Shown here: piece after piece, positions 58,401-64,000 of the stretch
Position numbering within the stretch: position 1 is the first letter of the stretch
How the letters are laid out: each line of letters begins with the position of its first letter
DNA from: Chlorobiales bacterium Clorobi_01
GTDB taxonomy: Bacteria; Bacteroidota; Chlorobiia; Chlorobiales; Chlorobiaceae
Direction: 5' to 3'
NCBI GenBank assembly: GCA_001602925.1
Contig: LUZT01000006.1
Span: forward strand, 488,504 to 552,503
Length of the DNA stretch: 64,000 bases
Program-made: the position numbers and the translations under genes
Notes under the pieces: generated by a model
Database searches by the model: none
Told to the model about the DNA's origin: nothing
The model's input: the letters and a program-made list of their open reading frames with translations, nothing else

Positions 58401-58981
58401 TGGAGGGCAGGCGAGTATTCGCCGGGTTGCCCGTGGGCCGGGAGCTTGCCGAGGCAGCCGGGGAGTTCCGGCAGGGGCACTCCGGGTTGAGAGTGCGCTG
58501 GGTGAAGCCGGAGAATCTGCATCTGACGATGGTGCCGCCGTGGCAGTGCCTCGATGTCGATGCGGTCTGCCGGGCGCTGAGCGGGGAAGCTGCGCGGCAA
58601 GCGCCGTTCGAGGTCTCGTTCGAACGCGTCTCGTTTGGTCCCGATCCGCGCCGTCCACGCCTCATCTGGGCGACGGGCAAAGCGCCTGCCGGGATGCCGG
58701 AGTTTGCCCGCAGTCTGCTTGCTCCAGTCGGAGCGCCGGGCGAACCGCGCAAATCATTCCTCCTGCACCTGACCATAGCCCGCTTCAACTCGCACGATTT
58801 CAAGGCGATGGCAGCGCACACACTTCGCGAAACAGTGTTGTGGCACGGTACACTCGACACGATCTGCCTTTACGAATCAATTCTCAAACCTGGTGGCGCG
58901 CAGTACCGCGAACTCTGCCGGTTTGGGCTTGGCGGAAAATCTGTGGTTGGGTCGATGCCGCCGCTGCCGGTATCGGCTTAA
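58400..58981 (+). CDS. thpR: RNA 2',3'-cyclic phosphodiesterase (LigT/ThpR family)
   Basis: 193 residues of the 2H phosphoesterase superfamily. Both catalytic HxT motifs are intact: H41-T43 (NLHLTM) and H123-T125 (LLHLTIA). Proteins of this family open 2',3'-cyclic phosphates on RNA ends or join 2'-5' ends. It directly follows archease, so the two look like a small RNA-end-repair operon that would serve an RtcB ligase encoded elsewhere. The start overlaps the archease stop. Confidence 0.88.
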   Translation: MEGRRVFAGLPVGRELAEAAGEFRQGHSGLRVRWVKPENLHLTMVPPWQCLDVDAVCRALSGEAARQAPFEVSFERVSFGPDPRRPRLIWATGKAPAGMPEFARSLLAPVGAPGEPRKSFLLHLTIARFNSHDFKAMAAHTLRETVLWHGTLDTICLYESILKPGGAQYRELCRFGLGGKSVVGSMPPLPVSA

Positions 58982-59347
58982 AAAAATTAATTCGTCTTTG
59001 GCCGGATAAAATCGTACTATGCAATTCGATTTTTGTTGTGGTGATAATGCCAAGAAAGAGTTGGAAATCCGGATGGCCAGTCGGGCCGCGTTTTTCCGCT
59101 GATTGTGATGGATCGATGGCAGACTCAGGGTCTGCTGCATGATTGATGTGAGACTACCCCTCTTCATTTCTCTTCTTTCCAGCATTGCGACCACTCCTGA
59201 GATTGTCTCAGAAGTAAAATCTGAACGTGTTTTTGAGGTTGCATTTGCTTGCGTCCATAGTCATTCCGGGTCTGGCGTTGCCGGACCAAGAGTCTGAATA
59301 AATCCCTTAAAGTATTTTAGATCAGTCGCTTGTTGTGACTTGTCGAG
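58982..59347. other. Long intergenic region before the DEAD-box gene
   Basis: About 365 bases (488 to the start codon counting the hairpin and leader). No gene was recognised. A direct repeat TGTTGTGACTT occurs at about 59331 and 59412, either side of the hairpin below. Long leaders before RNA helicase genes are common and may be autoregulated. Confidence 0.35.
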
Positions 59348-59385
59348 AATGCTGGATTTTCTCCCGATTGGTCGGGATCAGCATT
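59348..59385 (+). promoter_or_regulatory. Two-level hairpin in the DEAD-box 5' leader
   Basis: AATGCTG...CAGCATT (seven pairs) enclosing CCCGA-TTGG-TCGGG (five pairs), flanked by two TGTTGTGACTT copies, about 85 bases before the ATG. A structured leader that the helicase or cold could open is plausible. Confidence 0.4.
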
Positions 59386-59469
59386 GACCATCGAATGTAC
59401 ACTCGAATTGCCTGTTGTGACTTTCTTTTGATGGCAGCCACTTTTTTATCAATGACCCGGAAGGAGACA

Positions 59470-61404
59470 ATGAACGAACCAACCATGAGCGAACAGCAAG
59501 ACAATTCCGTGAATTTCCGCAGCCTTGAACTGGCTGAACCCCTGCTTCGGGCCCTCGAAGCGGTCGGTTATGAAAATCCAACCCCCATTCAGGCCAGCAC
59601 CATTCCGCTGCTTCTTGAAGGTCGTGATGTGCTCGGTCAGGCCCAGACCGGCACCGGCAAAACGGCGGCGTTTGCCTTGCCAGTCCTCTCGAATATCGAT
59701 CTTTCTGCCACCGATCCGCAGGCGCTCGTGCTCGCTCCGACCCGTGAGCTGGCGATCCAGGTGGCCGAGGCGTTCCACACCTACGCCGAGTTCATGCCGG
59801 GCTTTCACGTGCTGCCGATCTATGGCGGTCAGGATTACGGCGTGCAGATCCGCAACCTCAAGCGCGGCGTGCATGTGGTGGTTGGCACTCCGGGCCGCGT
59901 GATGGATCACATGCGCAAGGGCACGCTGAACCTCGACAACCTGAAGTGCCTCGTGCTCGACGAGGCCGACGAGATGCTGCGCATGGGCTTTATCGACGAT
60001 GTCGAGTGGATTCTCGACCAGACGCCTGAAAGCCGTCAGGTGGCGCTCTTTTCGGCCACCATGCCTCAGCCGATTGTACGCATCGCCCGCAAGTATCTCA
60101 AGGCTCCGGCCGAAATCACGATTCAGACAAAGACCACCACGGTTGAAACCATCCGCCAGCGCTACTGGATGGTCGGCGGTCACCACAAGCTCGATGCCCT
60201 GACCCGAATCCTCGAAGTGGAGCCGTTCGACGGCATCATCATTTTCGTACGCACCAAAACCGAGACCGTGGCGCTTGCCGAAAAGCTTCAGGCTCGCGGT
60301 TACGCGGCTGCCGCGCTGAACGGCGACATGGTGCAGTCGGCCCGCGAACGCACCATTGAGCAGCTCAAGGACGGCACGCTGAACATCGTTATCGCCACCG
60401 ACGTCGCCGCTCGCGGCCTCGATGTCGAGCGTATCAGCCACGTCATCAACTATGACATTCCGACCGACACCGAGTCCTACGTGCACCGCATCGGACGCAC
60501 GGGCCGCGCCGGACGCAGCGGCGAGGCGATCCTGTTTGTCTCTCCGAGAGAGCGCGGGATGCTCTTCGCCATCGAGCGCGCCACCCGCAAGCGCATCGAG
60601 CTGATGGAGCTGCCCTCGACCGAGATCGTCAACGACAAGCGCATCGCGAAGTTCAAACAGCGCATCACCGACGCCATCGCTGCCGAAGACCTCGAATTCT
60701 ACATCGGCCTGATCGGGCAGTACTGCCAGGAGCACGATGTTTCCGAACTCGAAGCCGCCGCTGCGCTGGCCAAGCTGTTGCAGGGCGACGAGCCATTCCT
60801 GCTTTCCGCGAAACCTGAGCGCGAACGCCCGGTCCGCCGCGAAGAGCGGGAGCCGCGCTACGACCGCGAGCATGGACGCGATTCGTTCCGCGACGATTTC
60901 CGTCAGGAGCGCGAGCCGCGCAGGCAGAGCAAGGGTGGTTTGTACTCGGACGAGAAGCGGGAGACCTATCGCCTCGAGGTTGGTAAAGTTCACGATGTCA
61001 AACCGGGCAACATCGCCGGAGCGATCATCAACGAGATCGGTCTCGATCCCGAAGCGGTTGGCAAGATCGTCATCAACGACCAGTACAGCACGGTCGAACT
61101 GCCTGCCGGAATGCCGAACGATGTGTTCCAGGAGCTGAAAAAGGTCCGGGTTTGCGGACGCCAGCTCAGGGTCTCGAAAATGGATGAGCATCAGGGTGGC
61201 TACGGCGATCGGCACGACCGTGGATTTGGCAGTGATCGCGGTGGCAATCGCAGCTTTGGAAAAGATCGTGGTGGTGACCGTGGATTCGGCGGCGACAAGA
61301 AGAAGAGCTTCGGCAAGCCCTCGGGCGGAGGCAAGCGCAAAAAAGATGATGGCGCGTTCTTCACCGGCTTTACCGGCAGCAAAAAGAAGCGCATGAAAGA
61401 TTGA
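59470..61404 (+). CDS. DEAD-box ATP-dependent RNA helicase (DeaD/CsdA-like)
   Basis: 644 residues. Helicase motifs: Q motif near PTPIQASTIPLL, motif I AQTGTGKTAA, Ia PTRELAIQ, II DEAD (VLDEADEML), III SAT, V TDVAARGLDV and VI HRIGRTGRAGRSG. A DbpA-type RNA-binding domain follows (about 535-610, YRLEVGKVHDVKPG...), and the tail (about 615-644) is Gly/Arg/Asp/Lys-rich (RGFGSDRGG, RGGDRGFGG). It unwinds structured RNA in ribosome assembly or at low temperature. AAGGAG lies just before ATG 59470. A strong terminator follows. Confidence 0.93.
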   Translation: MNEPTMSEQQDNSVNFRSLELAEPLLRALEAVGYENPTPIQASTIPLLLEGRDVLGQAQTGTGKTAAFALPVLSNIDLSATDPQALVLAPTRELAIQVAEAFHTYAEFMPGFHVLPIYGGQDYGVQIRNLKRGVHVVVGTPGRVMDHMRKGTLNLDNLKCLVLDEADEMLRMGFIDDVEWILDQTPESRQVALFSATMPQPIVRIARKYLKAPAEITIQTKTTTVETIRQRYWMVGGHHKLDALTRILEVEPFDGIIIFVRTKTETVALAEKLQARGYAAAALNGDMVQSARERTIEQLKDGTLNIVIATDVAARGLDVERISHVINYDIPTDTESYVHRIGRTGRAGRSGEAILFVSPRERGMLFAIERATRKRIELMELPSTEIVNDKRIAKFKQRITDAIAAEDLEFYIGLIGQYCQEHDVSELEAAAALAKLLQGDEPFLLSAKPERERPVRREEREPRYDREHGRDSFRDDFRQEREPRRQSKGGLYSDEKRETYRLEVGKVHDVKPGNIAGAIINEIGLDPEAVGKIVINDQYSTVELPAGMPNDVFQELKKVRVCGRQLRVSKMDEHQGGYGDRHDRGFGSDRGGNRSFGKDRGGDRGFGGDKKKSFGKPSGGGKRKKDDGAFFTGFTGSKKKRMKD

Positions 61405-61428
61405 CCTTTTTCTGCAGCTCGTGATTTG

Positions 61429-61470
61429 AAAGAGCCTGACGCGATGAGTCCTGCCGCGTCGGGCTCTTTT
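61429..61470 (+). terminator. Intrinsic terminator of the DEAD-box gene
   Basis: AAAGAGCC-t-GACGCG ... CGCGTC-g-GGCTCTTTT, a strong stem with a T-G mismatch pair, loop ATGAGTCCTGC, then TTTTGC. It lies 24 bases past the stop. Confidence 0.9.
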
Positions 61471-61563
61471 GCTTTTCACCCCACAGCGCATACATTTTAA
61501 TCATAAGTACTTTTCGCATCCAGTCTGCCGGTGATCCGGTTCACGAAAACAGGGAGTTGCGAT

Positions 61564-62973
61564 ATGGAGATCGAGTTTTACGGGGCGACGCGGCGGGTGA
61601 CGGGTTCCTGCCATATCCTCAGGGCTGCCGGTTACACGGTGCTGCTCGATTGCGGGCTGGTGCAGGGTAGCCGCGATGTCGAGGCGCTGAACCGCGAGCC
61701 GTTTCCGTTCGATCCGGCCGAAATCGATGCCGTGGTGCTCAGCCACGGCCATATCGATCACTCGGGCCGCCTGCCACTGCTGGTGAGTCGCGGCTTCAAG
61801 GGGCCGATCTACACCCATCACGGTACCATCGAACTGTGCCGGATTCTGCTCAGGGATTCAGCTTCACTGGCCGAGAATGATGCCCGTTTCATGCGAAAGC
61901 ACGGTCAGCGTGACGCCGAGCCGCTCTACACGGTCGATGACGCCCAGCGCTGCGTCAGGCAGATGGAGGGCGTCAGGTACGGCGAGCGGCGCGAGATTTT
62001 GCCCGGCATCGCCGTGACGCTGCTCGATGCGGGCCACATCCTCGCCTCGGCGTTCGTCAAGCTTGAAGTGACCGAAGGGGAGAACACCCGCACACTCGTT
62101 TTCAGCGGTGACCTCGGGCAGTTCGATTCGCCGATCCTGAACGATCCCGACGTCATCGGCAACGCCGACGTGGTGCTCGTGGAGAGTACTTACGGAGACC
62201 GTCTGCACCGCGATTTCGACAGTACCGTTGCTGAAATCGGCGAGATCATCGAAACCTCGTGCCGCGAGTGCGGCAACATCCTGATTCCTGCCTTCTCGAT
62301 TGGCCGCAGCCAGGAGCTGCTTTACCTCTTCGGCGAGCACTACCATGAGTGGGAGCTGGAGAAATGGCAGGTGTTCCTCGACAGCCCGATGGCCATTGAG
62401 GCGAGCCGCATCTACTGGCATCACGAGGAGTTGTGGGATGAAGAGGCCCGCCTGTTCCGCCAGAATGTGCGCAAAATGCCACCCGTCGGAAACCTGCACC
62501 TGACCGGCAGGGTCGAGGAGTCGATGAAGATCAACGACATCAGTCAGGGCGCGATCATCATCGCAGGCAGCGGCATGTGCAACGGCGGTCGTATTTTACA
62601 CCACCTTAAGCGTAACATCGAACGGCCCGAGTGCCACATCATCATCACCGGCTTCCAGGCGGAAGGGACGCTTGGTCGGGAGATCGTGGAAGGGCGCAAG
62701 GAGGTTCGGCTACACGGGCGGAGCTACCGGGTTCGCGCACAACTGCACACCATCGGCGGTCTGTCGGCGCATGGCGACCGCAGCGATCTGTTGCGCTGGC
62801 TGAAGAGCCGGGAGGGTTCTCCGCAGGTGATGATTGTGCATGGCGAGGAGGGCGTGAAGGAGTCGTTCAAAGGCTTTCTGCGCGACGAACTATCGGTCGA
62901 AGCGCTCATCCCGAAACCCGGCGACCGGCTCGACCTCGTATCGAACGAACTCTATCGGGTTGAATCTGAATAA
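61564..62973 (+). CDS. Beta-CASP MBL-fold RNA-processing hydrolase
   Basis: 469 residues. Metallo-beta-lactamase motif 2 SHGHIDHSG (H61, H63, D65, H66), motif 3 DAGHIL, motif 4 SGDLG and later the beta-CASP motifs PAFSIGRSQELLY, ITGFQAEGTLGR and LSAHGDRSD. The beta-CASP family, including RNA specificity factors, cuts RNA or DNA. Here it follows a DEAD-box RNA helicase and may work with it in RNA turnover. ATG 61564 with GGGAG upstream. The DUF2721 gene follows after 14 bases. Confidence 0.87.
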   Translation: MEIEFYGATRRVTGSCHILRAAGYTVLLDCGLVQGSRDVEALNREPFPFDPAEIDAVVLSHGHIDHSGRLPLLVSRGFKGPIYTHHGTIELCRILLRDSASLAENDARFMRKHGQRDAEPLYTVDDAQRCVRQMEGVRYGERREILPGIAVTLLDAGHILASAFVKLEVTEGENTRTLVFSGDLGQFDSPILNDPDVIGNADVVLVESTYGDRLHRDFDSTVAEIGEIIETSCRECGNILIPAFSIGRSQELLYLFGEHYHEWELEKWQVFLDSPMAIEASRIYWHHEELWDEEARLFRQNVRKMPPVGNLHLTGRVEESMKINDISQGAIIIAGSGMCNGGRILHHLKRNIERPECHIIITGFQAEGTLGREIVEGRKEVRLHGRSYRVRAQLHTIGGLSAHGDRSDLLRWLKSREGSPQVMIVHGEEGVKESFKGFLRDELSVEALIPKPGDRLDLVSNELYRVESE

Positions 62974-62987
62974 TTTTAAAAATACTC

Positions 62988-63443
62988 ATGACGATTACGA
63001 CCATTAAAGAACTCATTCCTGTCTTGCAAACAGCCATCGGCCCGGTTATTCTCATCTCAGGCATTGGCCTGCTTCTTCTTACCATGACCAACCGGCTGGC
63101 CAGGACGATTGACCTTGCCAGGGAGTTGCTCGATCAATATGAAGAGCTTTCCAAATCGGCCAGATTGAAAATCGACAGGGAAATCGTGGTGCTCTGGAAG
63201 CGAGCCCGCTATGTAAGGAACGCTATTTTTCTTGCATCGCTGACCTGTCTTGGTGCAGCAACGCTCATCATTCTGCTGTTTATGACAAGTCTTCTGCATT
63301 TCGATTTGCCGCTGCTTGTCGAATCGATTTTCATTATCAGCATGCTCTGCCTGATTGCCGCGCTCGTTTTTTTTCTGCTCGACGTCAATCTCACCCTCTC
63401 CGCGCTGCGCATCGAACTGGAAGGGCACCGGAAAAAGAATTGA
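62988..63443 (+). CDS. DUF2721-family membrane protein
   Basis: 151 residues. Membrane segments at about 18-34, 78-100 and 108-130, with the basic helix RLARTIDLARELLDQYEEL between the first two. The pattern (PVILISGIGLLLLTMTNRLARTIDLAR) matches DUF2721, a small membrane family of unknown role. ATG 62988. It is 14 bases after the beta-CASP gene, likely one transcript. Confidence 0.7.
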   Translation: MTITTIKELIPVLQTAIGPVILISGIGLLLLTMTNRLARTIDLARELLDQYEELSKSARLKIDREIVVLWKRARYVRNAIFLASLTCLGAATLIILLFMTSLLHFDLPLLVESIFIISMLCLIAALVFFLLDVNLTLSALRIELEGHRKKN

Positions 63444-63526
63444 GAGTGGGGGAGATGGAGGCCTGCTTTTTTTCTTTCCACATCGTCTGCGCAGTCCACA
63501 ATCTCCATTTTCCTATTCCTTGGTAT

Positions 63527-64000
63527 TCATTTGCTCTTCTTTTTGTATGTGCCGATCAGCACGGCCTCGCCCAGAATGTGGCCTTTCATCGCAGCTTCGA
63601 CGTCGGCTTTGAGTGGGGAGAGCAGGTCGTCAATGACGGTGTCGAGCGCGTAGAGCTTGAAGAAGTAGCGGTGTGTGCCTATGGGCGGGCAGGGGCCGCC
63701 GTAGCCGCCACGGTTCCAGCTGCTGAATCCTTCCTGCATTCCGGTCTCGGCGGGGTGGTTTCCGGCTCCTTCGGCGAATTCTGTCTTTTCAGGTGGAATG
63801 TTGTAGAGCACCCAGTGTACCCAGGTGAATTTCGGGGCTGCCGGGTCTGGTGCGTCGGGATCGTCCACGATGAGTACGAGGCTTTTCGTGCCTTTGGGGA
63901 TGTTTTTCCAGGTTAGCGGCGGCGAGATGTTTTTGCCTTCGCAGGTATAGAGCGCCGGGATCGCGCCCATGTTCCGGAATGCCGTTGAGGTCAGTTCAAA
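63527..64000 (-). CDS. YbhB/YbcL-family PEBP protein (5' end outside window)
   Basis: The visible 158 codons read FELTSTAFRNMG from the window edge and lack the start, which lies beyond base 64000. The PEBP core is clear: YTCEGKNISPPLTW, VLIVDDPDAPDP, WVHWVLYNIP, YGGPCPPIGTHRYFFKLYALD and the tail MKGHILGEAVLIGTYKKK. The fold binds phosphate-like ligands; bacterial members have no settled role. An internal Met at 63970 is not the real start because the frame and family homology continue upstream. Confidence 0.88.
   Translation of the reverse strand, partial: FELTSTAFRNMGAIPALYTCEGKNISPPLTWKNIPKGTKSLVLIVDDPDAPDPAAPKFTWVHWVLYNIPPEKTEFAEGAGNHPAETGMQEGFSSWNRGGYGGPCPPIGTHRYFFKLYALDTVIDDLLSPLKADVEAAMKGHILGEAVLIGTYKKKSK

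Noticed and set aside
59449-61491. Minus-strand frame of 680 codons across the DEAD-box gene
   Set aside because: It lies opposite a complete helicase with all motifs, has a His/Val/Asp-biased composition typical of a shadow frame, and spans the terminator.

Overview
This window reads as a piece of a green sulfur bacterial chromosome (Chlorobiaceae, closest in feel to Chlorobaculum/Chlorobium). That is inference. The basis is the gene set: AcnB of the reductive TCA cycle, BshA (bacillithiol-type thiol, N-methylated in Chlorobiaceae), an archaeal-type pyruvoyl arginine decarboxylase, a DUF4293 protein, a lone B12-dependent ribonucleotide reductase, and a GC-rich genome with many GTG/TTG starts. 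No rRNA, phage, insertion sequence or CRISPR array was seen. Most genes are compact housekeeping genes in short same-strand runs, often overlapping by 1-11 bases.

Layout. 0-5.5 kb: end of queC, a CAAX-type membrane protease, trpA, a family 2 glycosyltransferase, then minus-strand SRPBCC, HAD and an enlarged CDF metal transporter. 5.6-9 kb: a ribbon-helix-helix protein, an archaeal-type S-adenosylmethionine synthetase and a CNNM/CBS/CorC protein. 9-18.2 kb: a candidate small RNA, an Ala/Pro/Glu lipoprotein, acnB, hisD-queA, mreB, bshA and tRNA-Gln. 18.3-26.6 kb: a six-PAS hybrid kinase and a DevC/DevA/DevB/TolC-type export operon. 26.6-42.2 kb: three tRNAs, murA, an EnvC-like factor, Yip1, nadE, nadB, pdaD, tyrS, smpB, a GlcD-type oxidase, PBP2, mreD, mreC, a divergent GroES and nadA. 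42.3-50 kb: a zinc phospholipase/nuclease-like secreted protein, a pentapeptide membrane protein, an epimerase, and a cobalamin riboswitch ahead of nrdJ. 50-52.3 kb: a small accessory island (AT-rich membrane protein plus HNH nuclease, a DUF2442 remnant, a ParD/ParE-type pair). 52.4-64 kb: a secreted Cache sensor, a fungal-type cytosine deaminase, ftsE, pdxA, waaA, archease-LigT, a DEAD-box helicase, a beta-CASP hydrolase and the end of a PEBP protein.

Functional links. nadA, nadB and nadE cover most of de novo NAD synthesis. mreB/mreC/mreD/PBP2, murA, EnvC-like and FtsE all serve cell wall growth and division. queC and queA both serve tRNA queuosine. The DevBCA-TolC-like operon could form a complete tripartite exporter. 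Archease and LigT point to RNA-end repair. The most unexplained stretches are the 50-51.4 kb membrane/HNH pair, the cobalamin riboswitch placed before a B12-dependent enzyme, the 9.2 kb structured RNA candidate and the shared tRNA promoter box.
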